A DNA stretch of 6,331 nt from Anaerobacillus sp. Lineage in GTDB: Bacteria; Bacillota; Bacilli; Bacillales; Anaerobacillaceae. The position numbers and the translations under genes were made by a program. The stretch is from assembly GCA_007118195.1 (NCBI GenBank), contig SKSA01000373.1:1-6331 (forward strand), read 5' to 3'. The notes under the pieces are model-generated. The model worked only from the letters and a program-made list of their open reading frames with translations, did no database searches and was not told where the DNA came from. Positions 1-6,331 of this stretch are shown piece after piece (the stretch's first letter is position 1; each line of letters starts with the position of its first letter).

Positions 1-11
1 AAAACTAAAGT

Positions 12-20
12 AAAGAGGTG
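12..20 (+). promoter_or_regulatory. Ribosome binding site of fmt
   Basis: The purine-rich AAAGAGGTG ends 5 nt before the ATG at 26 and pairs well with the 16S rRNA 3' end, which supports that start. No promoter is visible in the 25 nt upstream, consistent with fmt lying inside a longer operon. In Bacillus the gene just upstream is normally def. Confidence 0.8.
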
Positions 21-25
21 TTTAT

Positions 26-967
26 ATGAGAGTTGTATTTATGGGGACGCCTGATTTTTCAGTTCCTGTATTAAAACGTGTAATAGATGATGGGTATGAG
101 ATTGTAGGGGTAGTGACGCAACCTGACCGCCCGAAAGGTAGAAAAAAACAATTAACTCCGCCGCCGGTAAAAGTAGAGGCAGAAAAACATGGCTTGAAAG
201 TCATTCAACCAGAAAAATTAAAACGCCCAGATGATTTACAGCAGGTGTTGGACTTAAATGCAGATTTAATTATCACAGCAGCATTTGGACAAATTTTACC
301 GAAAGAACTACTTGAGATACCAAAATATGGATGTATTAATGTACATGCCTCACTATTACCTGAATATCGAGGGGGAGCTCCTATTCATCAAGCAATTATT
401 GATGGGAAAAAGGAAACAGGGATTACCATTATGTATATGGTTGAGAAGTTAGACGCTGGAGATATCCTTACTCAAGCAAAGGTAGAGATTTTAGAAGAAG
501 ATCATGTGGGCAGTTTACATAATAAATTAAGTGTTGTAGGAGCGGATTTATTAGGCTATACGATACCTGAGCTTATAGAAGGAAAAATAACACCAATAAA
601 ACAGGACGGAGAAAAAGTTACGTTTGCCCCTAACATTAGTCGTGAAAAGGAAAAAATTGATTGGGCAAAAGATGGCGAAGCTATATACAATCAAATTCGA
701 GGTCTCCATCCTTGGCCCGTTGCTTATACCACACTAGATAATCAACCTTTAAAGCTTTGGTGGGCAGAAAAGGTGAAAAAGAGTAAAGATGGACTACCGG
801 GTACAATCGTTGCCATCGATATAGATGGTTTTATTGTAAGTACGGGTGACCAAACTCATATTAAAGTTAGTGATCTACAACCATCAGGGAAAAAAAGAAT
901 GACGGCAGAGCAGTTTTTGCGTGGTGCCGGTAGTGATTTAAAGGTAGGAACTATGTTAGGAGAGTAG
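26..967 (+). CDS. fmt: Methionyl-tRNA formyltransferase
   Basis: This enzyme transfers the formyl group of 10-formyltetrahydrofolate to the amino group of Met-tRNAfMet in the cytoplasm, making the initiator for bacterial translation. The 313-aa protein has the usual family length. The N-terminal Rossmann-like formyltransferase domain (about 1-200) starts with [11 protein letters not shown] (6-16). It contains the signature around [14 protein letters not shown] (107-120) and the catalytic triad Asn105, His107 and Asp143 (in KLDAGD). The C-terminal OB-fold tRNA-binding domain follows, with the typical [12 protein letters not shown] segment just before it. The ATG at 26 has a good ribosome binding site and begins at the conserved N-terminus. 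The stop is 2 nt before rsmB, and the rsmB ribosome binding site lies in the last fmt codons, so the two genes are probably co-transcribed and translationally coupled. Nothing is missing or odd. Identification is secure. Confidence 0.98.
   Translation: MRVVFMGTPDFSVPVLKRVIDDGYEIVGVVTQPDRPKGRKKQLTPPPVKVEAEKHGLKVIQPEKLKRPDDLQQVLDLNADLIITAAFGQILPKELLEIPKYGCINVHASLLPEYRGGAPIHQAIIDGKKETGITIMYMVEKLDAGDILTQAKVEILEEDHVGSLHNKLSVVGADLLGYTIPELIEGKITPIKQDGEKVTFAPNISREKEKIDWAKDGEAIYNQIRGLHPWPVAYTTLDNQPLKLWWAEKVKKSKDGLPGTIVAIDIDGFIVSTGDQTHIKVSDLQPSGKKRMTAEQFLRGAGSDLKVGTMLGE
958..964 (+). promoter_or_regulatory. Ribosome binding site of rsmB inside fmt
   Basis: AGGAGAG occupies the last codons of fmt and ends 5 nt before the rsmB ATG at 970. 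Its position means ribosomes finishing fmt pass over the rsmB initiation region. Confidence 0.75.
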
Positions 968-969
968 TA

Positions 970-2316
970 ATGAAAAAAAAGAATGTTCGGGAAGTAGCGT
1001 TAGACATTTTACTGCAAATTGAAAAGAACCAAGCGTATTCAAATCTTCTTTTAAACCAATCAATAAAACGTGAAAAAATAAATGAAAAAGATGTTGGATT
1101 ACTTACAGAAATCGTCTATGGTACGATCCAAAGAAAAAATACAATCGATTATTATTTAAGTCAGTTTGTAAAAGTTGATCTCAAAAAATTAGATGTATGG
1201 GTTCTTGTTCTACTAAGACTTTCTTTATACCAAATTATTTATTTAGATAGGGTTCCAGAACGAGCGGTTGTACATGAAGCGGTTGAGTTAGCAAAGAAAA
1301 AAGGTCATAAAGGAATTTCAGCGATGGTGAATGGCACGTTAAGATCACTCTTAAGACAAGGAATTCCTTCCTTAGATGACATTCAAGATCCTTTAAAAAA
1401 ATGGTCCGTCGCCTATAGCCATCCTGCTTGGTTAGTAAAAAGATGGAATAAGCAATTCGGAGAAGAAAAAACAAAAAGAATTTGTGAAATTAATTGCACG
1501 CCACCTGCAGTAACTGCTAGGGTGAATAAAATGATGGCAAAAAATATCGAGGAAGTTATCGAAGGGTTAGCTAGTGAAGGAGTGATTTGTGAAAAAGGAG
1601 AGCTGTCAGATGATTCTATAAAGATCATTAAAGGTACACTCCCTAACACGAAAGTATATAAAGAAGGCTGGTTAACGATCCAGGATGAGAGTTCTATGCT
1701 TGTTGCAAGAGCCCTAGACCCAAAGCCTTCAACGAGAGTGTTAGATAGCTGTGCAGCTCCTGGTGGCAAAACAACTCATATTGGTGAACGGATGAATGAT
1801 GAAGGAGAGATTTTCGCTTTAGATCTTCATGAGCATAAAGTTAAGCTCATAGATGAGCAGGCCTCTAGGCTTAAGTTATCAATCATTCATACAAAAGCAA
1901 CAGATAGTCGTAAAGCTAGTGAAATTTTTGAAAAGGAAAGTTTTGATTCAATTTTAGTAGATGCTCCATGTACTGGGTTAGGAGTCATCCGCCGCAAACC
2001 TGATATCAAGTGGCAAAAACAGGAAAAAGATATAGAAAAAATAACTACTATTCAAAAAGATATTTTGTGGTCTGTTGCACCACTATTAAAAACTGGCGGT
2101 ACGATCGTGTATAGTACATGTACGATTGATGCTTTAGAAAACGAACAAGTGGTGAAAAGTTTTCTTAGTGAACACAGTAATTTTCATTTAGACCAAACGC
2201 TTAAAGAACGCCTTCCGAAAAAACTAGAGGGCTTATGTAACGAAGGAATGCTACAAATTTTACCATCAGATTTTAATTCCGATGGCTTCTTTATCGCTAG
2301 TATGAAAAAAAAATAA
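970..2316 (+). CDS. rsmB: 16S rRNA (cytosine(967)-C5)-methyltransferase RsmB
   Basis: This is an S-adenosylmethionine-dependent RNA methyltransferase that makes m5C967 (E. coli numbering) in 16S rRNA during small-subunit maturation. The 448-aa length matches B. subtilis RsmB (formerly YloM/Sun). Residues about 4-130 form an N-terminal NusB-like RNA-binding helical domain ([12 protein letters not shown] at the start; [18 protein letters not shown] in the middle). The C-terminal Rossmann domain carries the SAM-binding motif [10 protein letters not shown] (259-268). Motif IV is DAPCTG (331-336, Cys334, the residue that releases the enzyme). Motif VI is STCT (382-385, Cys384, the nucleophile that attacks C6 of cytosine). 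Both cysteines typical of RNA m5C methyltransferases are therefore present, and the NusB-like fusion separates RsmB from its shorter paralogues. It begins 2 nt after fmt and ends 16 nt before rlmN. No defect is seen. Confidence 0.97.
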   Translation: MKKKNVREVALDILLQIEKNQAYSNLLLNQSIKREKINEKDVGLLTEIVYGTIQRKNTIDYYLSQFVKVDLKKLDVWVLVLLRLSLYQIIYLDRVPERAVVHEAVELAKKKGHKGISAMVNGTLRSLLRQGIPSLDDIQDPLKKWSVAYSHPAWLVKRWNKQFGEEKTKRICEINCTPPAVTARVNKMMAKNIEEVIEGLASEGVICEKGELSDDSIKIIKGTLPNTKVYKEGWLTIQDESSMLVARALDPKPSTRVLDSCAAPGGKTTHIGERMNDEGEIFALDLHEHKVKLIDEQASRLKLSIIHTKATDSRKASEIFEKESFDSILVDAPCTGLGVIRRKPDIKWQKQEKDIEKITTIQKDILWSVAPLLKTGGTIVYSTCTIDALENEQVVKSFLSEHSNFHLDQTLKERLPKKLEGLCNEGMLQILPSDFNSDGFFIASMKKK

Positions 2317-2320
2317 CAAC

Positions 2321-2327
2321 AAAGGTG
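2321..2327 (+). promoter_or_regulatory. Ribosome binding site that decides the rlmN start
   Basis: AAAGGTG lies between rsmB and rlmN. It ends 5 nt before the ATG at 2333 and 8 nt before a second in-frame ATG at 2336. It overlaps the in-frame GTG at 2327, so that GTG cannot use it and has no other Shine-Dalgarno. This favours 2333 (or 2336) over the longest open frame. Confidence 0.65.
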
Positions 2328-2332
2328 TGTCA

Positions 2333-3409
2333 ATGATGATTGAAATAGAAACAGAAACGGAAAAACCATCGATTCTTAGCATAGAATTTGATACTTTAGA
2401 GGCTTGGTTAAAAGATCATAATGAGCCGAAATTCCGTGCTGGACAAATTTTTGATTGGCTTTATAAAAAAAGGGTAACATCTTTTGAAGAAATGACAAAC
2501 TTATCAAAGGATTTACGAGATAAGTTGGCGAATAATTTTAACCTAACAACATTAAAAATTCTTACAAAGCAAGAAGCGAAAGATGGGACCATTAAATTTT
2601 TATTTGAACTTCATGATGGATACTCTATTGAAACAGTGGTCATGCGTCATGATTATGGGAATAGTGTTTGTGTAACAACCCAAGTTGGTTGTCGTATCGG
2701 CTGTACTTTTTGTGCCTCTACGTTAGGGGGATTAAAAAGGAACCTAGAAGCAGGGGAAATTGTTGCCCAAGTGCTACAGGCACAACGCTCGCTTGATGAG
2801 GTAGATGAGCGCGTAAGCTCGGTCGTGGTTATGGGTATTGGTGAACCGTTTGATAATTATGTTCCGTTAGTAAGTTTTTTAAAAACCGTTAATCACCAAA
2901 AAGGTTTGAATATTGGAGCAAGGCATATAACAGTTTCTACAAGTGGAATCATTCCAAAGATTTATGATTTTGCAAATGAAAGGTTACAAATTAATTTTGC
3001 TATTTCTCTACATGCGCCTACAGCCGAAATAAGGAGTAGGTTAATGCCAATCAATAAATCTCATTCATTAGAAAAGCTTATGGATGCTGTTCGTTACTAC
3101 ATAGATAAAACAGGCCGAAGAATTACATTTGAATATGGCTTGTTTGGTGGGGTAAATGATCAGCGCGAACATGCTGAAGGACTGGCAAAATTAATTAAAG
3201 GTATAAAATGTCATGTGAACTTAATTCCTGTTAACGATGTTTTAGAAAGAGACTACGTGAGAACATCTAAAGAAGACATATTTAAGTTTGAAAAAATATT
3301 AAAAGCTCACGGAGTCAATGTTACCATCCGAAGAGAACAAGGTCATGATATTGATGCAGCTTGTGGTCAATTAAGAGCTAAGGAACGCAAAGACGAAACG
3401 AGGGGATAA
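2333..3409 (+). CDS. rlmN: 23S rRNA (adenine(2503)-C2)-methyltransferase RlmN
   Basis: This radical-SAM enzyme methylates C2 of A2503 in the peptidyl-transferase centre of 23S rRNA; in E. coli it also modifies A37 of some tRNAs. With the start at 2333 it has 358 aa, close to B. subtilis RlmN (YloN). An N-terminal helical region (about 15-75, with [13 protein letters not shown]) precedes the radical-SAM barrel. The 4Fe-4S ligands are Cys120, Cys124 and Cys127 in the CxxxCxxC motif. By alignment to E. coli RlmN, Cys113 (in [10 protein letters not shown]) and Glu100 (in IETVVM) match catalytic residues. Cys344 near the C-terminus (DAACGQLR) matches the methyl-carrying cysteine. GIGEPFDNY is the SAM-contacting GGE-like segment. 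RlmN and the resistance enzyme Cfr share this chemistry; the operon position and Bacillus-like sequence argue for housekeeping RlmN. An in-frame GTG at 2327 would add two residues but overlaps the ribosome binding site. The gene ends 3 nt before prpC. Confidence 0.97.
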   Translation: MMIEIETETEKPSILSIEFDTLEAWLKDHNEPKFRAGQIFDWLYKKRVTSFEEMTNLSKDLRDKLANNFNLTTLKILTKQEAKDGTIKFLFELHDGYSIETVVMRHDYGNSVCVTTQVGCRIGCTFCASTLGGLKRNLEAGEIVAQVLQAQRSLDEVDERVSSVVVMGIGEPFDNYVPLVSFLKTVNHQKGLNIGARHITVSTSGIIPKIYDFANERLQINFAISLHAPTAEIRSRLMPINKSHSLEKLMDAVRYYIDKTGRRITFEYGLFGGVNDQREHAEGLAKLIKGIKCHVNLIPVNDVLERDYVRTSKEDIFKFEKILKAHGVNVTIRREQGHDIDAACGQLRAKERKDETRG

Positions 3410-3412
3410 TCG

Positions 3413-4177
3413 ATGGAAGTAGCATTTAAATCAGATGTAGGACAAATTAGGTCTCATAATGAGGATAATGGAGGCTTTATTTATAATAAGGAAGGCTTGT
3501 TGTTAGCGATCGTCGCTGATGGGATGGGGGGACATCAAGCTGGTGACGTAGCAAGTCTTATGACGATTGAAATATTATCAAATAAATGGCGTCAGACAGA
3601 GAACTTATCGACACCAACGAGTATAGAAACTTGGCTTAATGAAGCTGTTACTGATGTAAATGCTCAAATATTTGAACATGCCAAAAAAAATCCTCAATGT
3701 CAAGGAATGGGAACTACGTTAGTAGCGGTCGTTTGTACGAAGCAGTTTATAACATATGCTCATATTGGTGATAGTCGGGCGTATTTAATGAATGGTGAAA
3801 CATTTATACAGAAAACGATTGATCATTCACTAGTAAATGAACTTGTTCGCTCAGGTCAAATTACCGAATTAGAAGCTGAAAATCATCCTCGTCGAAATGT
3901 GCTACTTCGGGCGTTAGGCACTGAAGAAATGATAAAAGTAGATATTGAAACAATTAATTGGGACGAAGGTAGTTTTTTGCTGCTTTGTTCTGATGGGCTA
4001 TCCAATAAAGTAACCGATGATGAAATGTTTCAAGTAATACAAAAAGAGGCTAGTATAGATGAAAAAGTCACACAATTAGTTACAATTGCTAACGAACGTG
4101 GTGGCGAAGATAATATTTCGATCGCCCTCGTTTATCATGACGGATCCGAAACAAATGGTGATGTCGATGATCGGTAA
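3413..4177 (+). CDS. prpC: PP2C-family Ser/Thr protein phosphatase PrpC (Stp1-type)
   Basis: This soluble metal-dependent (Mn/Mg) phosphatase removes phosphate from Ser/Thr residues and opposes the kinase encoded next to it. The 254-aa length equals that of B. subtilis PrpC. The bacterial PP2C motifs occur in order: SDVGQIRSHNEDN (7-19, with Arg13, Asn16, Asp18), ADGMGGHQAGD (35-45, metal ligands Asp36 and Gly37), GMGTTLVAV, HIGDSRAYL (Asp120), DHSLVNELVRSGQIT (flap region), HPRRNVLLRALG, LCSDGLS (Asp194) and GGEDNIS (Asp233). All expected metal-binding aspartates are present, so it should be active. The ATG at 3413 follows AGGGGA (3401-3406) by 6 nt and starts at the conserved N-terminus. 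It follows rlmN by 3 nt and overlaps prkC by 11 nt, the usual arrangement for this phosphatase/kinase pair. No signal peptide or membrane segment is visible. Confidence 0.97.
   Translation: MEVAFKSDVGQIRSHNEDNGGFIYNKEGLLLAIVADGMGGHQAGDVASLMTIEILSNKWRQTENLSTPTSIETWLNEAVTDVNAQIFEHAKKNPQCQGMGTTLVAVVCTKQFITYAHIGDSRAYLMNGETFIQKTIDHSLVNELVRSGQITELEAENHPRRNVLLRALGTEEMIKVDIETINWDEGSFLLLCSDGLSNKVTDDEMFQVIQKEASIDEKVTQLVTIANERGGEDNISIALVYHDGSETNGDVDDR
4157..4162 (+). promoter_or_regulatory. Ribosome binding site of prkC within prpC
   Basis: GGTGAT, inside the final prpC codons, matches the end of the Bacillus anti-Shine-Dalgarno complement and lies 4 nt before the ATG at 4167. This supports 4167 over the in-frame ATGs at 4155 and 4161, which overlap or abut the site. 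The spacing is short, so 4161 cannot be excluded. Confidence 0.55.
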
Positions 4178-6158
4178 AAGAATTAATGACCGTTATCAAA
4201 TTTTAGAAACGATTGGTGGCGGCGGGATGGCTAACGTGTACAAAGCACATGACGTCATCTTAAACCGGAATGTAGCTGTAAAAGTTTTGCGACCTCAATT
4301 TTCAGATGATGAAGAATTTATTCGCAGGTTTAGACGAGAAGCTCAAGCGGCTACTAGTTTATCGCATCCGAATGTTGTTAGTATTTATGATGTTGGTGAA
4401 GAAGATGATTTGTATTATATTGTGATGGAATATGTAGAGGGCTTAACGTTAAAACAAATGATCCAACAACGTGGGGTCTTACCTATTGAGGAAACTATTA
4501 ATATTATGTTACAAATTTCATCTGCGATTGCTCATGCCCACTTAAACCACATTGTGCATCGAGATATTAAACCTCATAATATTTTAATTAGTGAAAAAGG
4601 GGAAGCGAAAGTTACTGACTTTGGAATTGCTAGAGCCATGACTTCTGCAACGATTACACATACGAATTCAGTGATGGGTTCTGTACATTATTTATCTCCA
4701 GAGCAAGCCCGCGGTGGAATGGTGAATGAAAAGTCGGACATCTACTCATTAGGGGTTGTTTTATATGAAATGGTTACAGGGAGTGTGCCATTTTCAGGTG
4801 ATACTGCTGTTTCGATCGCTATTAAACATTTACAAACGGAAGTTCCTTCACCAAGAAGAATCAATCCTGCTTTACCACAAAGCATCGAAAATATTATTTT
4901 AAAAGCAACGGCAAAAGATCCTTTTCATCGTTACAGTAGTGTAAGAAAGATGGAAGAAGATTTAGATACGGCTTTAGAGCCACATCGGTTTAATGAGAAA
5001 AAGTTTGTTGTTCCGACAGATGATGAAGATGTTACGAAAGCGATTCCGATCATTAAAGAAAATCATTTTATGGATGAAGAACAAACAAAAATAGTCAAGC
5101 CTCATAATGTGAGTGAACCTGAAAATAATAAAAAAGACATTAAGAAAAAAAGAAAATGGGTACCAATTATATTTATCACTTTTCTTTTAGTCATCGGATC
5201 AACCATTGCAGCTTTTTCAATTGTTCCTAGACTTCTTCATGTTGATGAAGTAACAATACCAGACGATTTAATCGATATGGAGTATGAAGAAGCCTTTCAA
5301 GAGCTCACCTCTTTAGGATTAGTTGTTGAAAGAGAAACTATTCCTCATGATGAGATAGAGAAAGGGCGTGTCGTTAGGCATACCCCAGGTGGAGGAAGGG
5401 TCGTAAAAGTTGGAAGTGAGGTCACTCTAGTTGTTAGTGAAGGTAAAGAAAGAATAGAGATGATCGATGTTACGATGATTGATAAAGACATAGCGATGAG
5501 AAGGTTACTTGAGCAAGGTTTTAAAGAAGAAAATATCATTAAAAACGATGAAGAAACTGATGAATATGATGTGAATACGGTGTTCAATCAAATTCCCCGA
5601 GTTGACTCACTAGTTATTCCAGATGAAACAACGGTTATCCTTACGTATAGTGTTGCAGAAAAAGTTAGATTAGATAATTTGCAGGGATTAACAGAAGCAG
5701 AGGTTCTTGAATATATCGATAAACATGGCCTTAATGGTGATTTAAGTGAGAAAGAATATTCAGATCGCTTCGAAGAAGGAGAAGTTATCAGACAAGATCC
5801 ACCAAGAGGTACGTATGTGGTGAAAGGCACCGTTGTAGAGCTCGTCATTTCTTTGGGCCCAGAGCCTGAACCGGAACCTGAGCCGATAAGTACAGTAATG
5901 GAAGTACCTGTTGATGTTTCACCGGAAGACCAACTTGTTGGGAATGTTTATTACGTGACGATTACTTACAACGATTCAACGACAAACGGACATGTGAATT
6001 CTAACTATGTAGATGAACCGATTAGTGAATTGACGACGTTTGAAATCCCTGTAACGATCAACCCTGAACAAGAAGCTGAGGCTATTGTCTATATTAGAGG
6101 CGAGGATGAATACACAACATTTGTGTTAACTTATGAAGATGCAATTAAGGAGGATTAA
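4167..6158 (+). CDS. prkC: PASTA-domain membrane Ser/Thr kinase PrkC
   Basis: This is a single-pass eukaryotic-type protein kinase that senses peptidoglycan fragments outside and phosphorylates Ser/Thr inside. In B. subtilis it triggers spore germination by muropeptides and affects stationary-phase physiology. From ATG 4167 it has 663 aa. Kinase domain (about 10-270): glycine loop GGGGMANV (17-24), Lys39, HRDIKPHN (131-138, catalytic Asp133), DFG (151-153), activation-loop threonines 162, 164 and 166, SPE (177-179). The juxtamembrane segment has Thr290 (in VTKAIPI) and Thr307 (in QTKIV), likely autophosphorylation sites by analogy with B. subtilis. One basic-flanked membrane helix spans about 332-353. 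Outside are three PASTA repeats (about 362-425, 428-498, 499-564), a Pro-Glu linker (565-573) and a C-terminal beta-rich Ig-like domain (574-663). Repeat 2 is divergent, and the ectodomain is strongly acidic. The start at 4167 aligns with the B. subtilis N-terminus; the open frame extends upstream to 4086, but that part reads prpC out of frame. Confidence 0.96.
   Translation: MIGKRINDRYQILETIGGGGMANVYKAHDVILNRNVAVKVLRPQFSDDEEFIRRFRREAQAATSLSHPNVVSIYDVGEEDDLYYIVMEYVEGLTLKQMIQQRGVLPIEETINIMLQISSAIAHAHLNHIVHRDIKPHNILISEKGEAKVTDFGIARAMTSATITHTNSVMGSVHYLSPEQARGGMVNEKSDIYSLGVVLYEMVTGSVPFSGDTAVSIAIKHLQTEVPSPRRINPALPQSIENIILKATAKDPFHRYSSVRKMEEDLDTALEPHRFNEKKFVVPTDDEDVTKAIPIIKENHFMDEEQTKIVKPHNVSEPENNKKDIKKKRKWVPIIFITFLLVIGSTIAAFSIVPRLLHVDEVTIPDDLIDMEYEEAFQELTSLGLVVERETIPHDEIEKGRVVRHTPGGGRVVKVGSEVTLVVSEGKERIEMIDVTMIDKDIAMRRLLEQGFKEENIIKNDEETDEYDVNTVFNQIPRVDSLVIPDETTVILTYSVAEKVRLDNLQGLTEAEVLEYIDKHGLNGDLSEKEYSDRFEEGEVIRQDPPRGTYVVKGTVVELVISLGPEPEPEPEPISTVMEVPVDVSPEDQLVGNVYYVTITYNDSTTNGHVNSNYVDEPISELTTFEIPVTINPEQEAEAIVYIRGEDEYTTFVLTYEDAIKED
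5865..5891 (+). repeat. Pro-Glu repeat linker in prkC
   Basis: A short in-frame run of alternating proline and glutamate codons encodes residues about 565-573 of PrkC (PEPEPEPEP), between the third PASTA repeat and the C-terminal domain. Such a stretch usually makes a stiff, extended spacer. Codons alternate among CCA/CCT/CCG and GAG/GAA, so it is a repeat at protein level rather than a perfect DNA tandem. Base boundaries are approximate. Confidence 0.7.
6147..6155 (+). promoter_or_regulatory. Ribosome binding site of rsgA
   Basis: AAGGAGGAT, inside the last codons of prkC, is the strongest Shine-Dalgarno in the window. Its GGAGG core ends 5 nt before the ATG at 6159. It fixes the rsgA start and suggests coupled translation of prkC and rsgA. 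Confidence 0.85.
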
Positions 6159-6331
6159 ATGCCTGAAGGAAAGATTATTAAAGCGCTAAGTGGGTTTTAT
6201 TACGTTGAAAACAATGGCGAAATATTTCAATGTAGAGCTAGAGGAAACTTTCGAAAAAAGAAGATCACCCCTTTAGTAGGTGATATTGTCAAATTTGATG
6301 CCGAAAACAATACTGATGGATATATTTTAGC
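6159..6331 (+). CDS. rsgA: Ribosome small subunit-dependent GTPase RsgA (CpgA), 5' part only
   Basis: RsgA is a circularly permuted GTPase that binds the 30S subunit and helps its late maturation; in B. subtilis it is called CpgA or YloQ. Only the first 57 codons are present, and the frame is open to the window edge. They begin [16 protein letters not shown], as in the B. subtilis protein, and continue with [18 protein letters not shown] (25-42), the N-terminal OB-fold that contacts 16S rRNA. The permuted G motifs and zinc-binding C-terminus would lie beyond the window. The ATG immediately follows the prkC stop codon with no intervening base and has a very strong ribosome binding site. RsgA is reported as a PrkC substrate in B. 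subtilis, so this adjacency is functionally meaningful. Identification rests on the N-terminus and gene order. Confidence 0.93.
   Translation, partial: MPEGKIIKALSGFYYVENNGEIFQCRARGNFRKKKITPLVGDIVKFDAENNTDGYIL

Noticed and set aside
1..13. Possible 3' end of an upstream def (peptide deformylase) gene, with stop codon TAA at 11-13 or 6-8.
   Set aside because: Gene order in Bacillus predicts def here, but only three or fewer codons would be present and either stop could belong to it. The sequence alone cannot support a feature.
1235..1769. Minus-strand open frames of 79 and 118 codons within rsmB.
   Set aside because: They lie opposite conserved methyltransferase sequence, overlap each other, and look like no known protein.
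2114..2123. The perfect palindrome GTACATGTAC as a possible operator.
   Set aside because: It lies inside the rsmB codons for the catalytic STCT motif, so amino-acid constraint explains it. It is not near a promoter.
2324..2409. Chance of rlmN being the resistance enzyme Cfr.
   Set aside because: Cfr shares the radical-SAM motifs, but this gene sits in the conserved chromosomal fmt-rsmB-rlmN-prpC order, and composition shows no sign of transfer. RlmN is the simpler call.
4086..4166. An N-terminal extension of prkC of up to 27 residues.
   Set aside because: The stretch is coded in another frame by the conserved GGEDN end of prpC. It has no resemblance to PrkC N-termini, and a good ribosome binding site sits just before ATG 4167.
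5345..5848. Two adjoining minus-strand open frames of 80 and 86 codons inside prkC.
   Set aside because: They are antisense shadows of the PASTA-coding region. Their Ser/Thr/Leu-rich translations are what antisense of such codons gives, and they show no recognisable motif.

Overview
The window is a compact, AT-rich, all-plus-strand gene cluster. It matches the conserved Bacillaceae arrangement (def)-fmt-rsmB-rlmN-prpC-prkC-rsgA. The organism is almost certainly a Bacillus-type Firmicute. The proteins resemble remembered B. subtilis homologues along their length, especially the PrkC kinase domain and the RsgA N-terminus. Shine-Dalgarno sequences are strong and purine-rich, and genes are separated by 0-16 nt or overlap. 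The very acidic extracellular part of PrkC hints at an alkaliphilic or salt-adapted bacillus, but this is inference.

Layout: 26-967 fmt (Met-tRNA formyltransferase); 970-2316 rsmB (16S rRNA m5C967 methyltransferase with an N-terminal NusB-like domain); 2333-3409 rlmN (radical-SAM m2A2503 methyltransferase of 23S rRNA); 3413-4177 prpC (PP2C-type Ser/Thr phosphatase); 4167-6158 prkC (membrane PASTA Ser/Thr kinase), overlapping prpC by 11 nt; 6159-6331 the start of rsgA (ribosome-assembly GTPase), cut by the window end. All five complete reading frames are intact with their catalytic residues. Noncoding sequence amounts to the first 25 nt plus intergenic gaps of 2, 16 and 3 nt. I see no terminator, promoter, RNA gene, mobile element or CRISPR array.

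The genes combine two themes. Fmt, RsmB, RlmN and RsgA act in translation initiation, rRNA modification and 30S maturation. PrpC and PrkC form an antagonistic phosphatase/kinase pair that senses cell-wall fragments outside the cell. In B. subtilis PrkC is reported to phosphorylate RsgA (CpgA), which gives the last three genes a functional link.

No previously undescribed system is apparent. The points most worth a second look are all in the PrkC ectodomain: an Asp where B. subtilis has Arg500 (implicated in m-DAP muropeptide recognition), a degenerate second PASTA repeat, a Pro-Glu linker and extreme acidity. The start codons of rlmN and prkC also need choosing with care.
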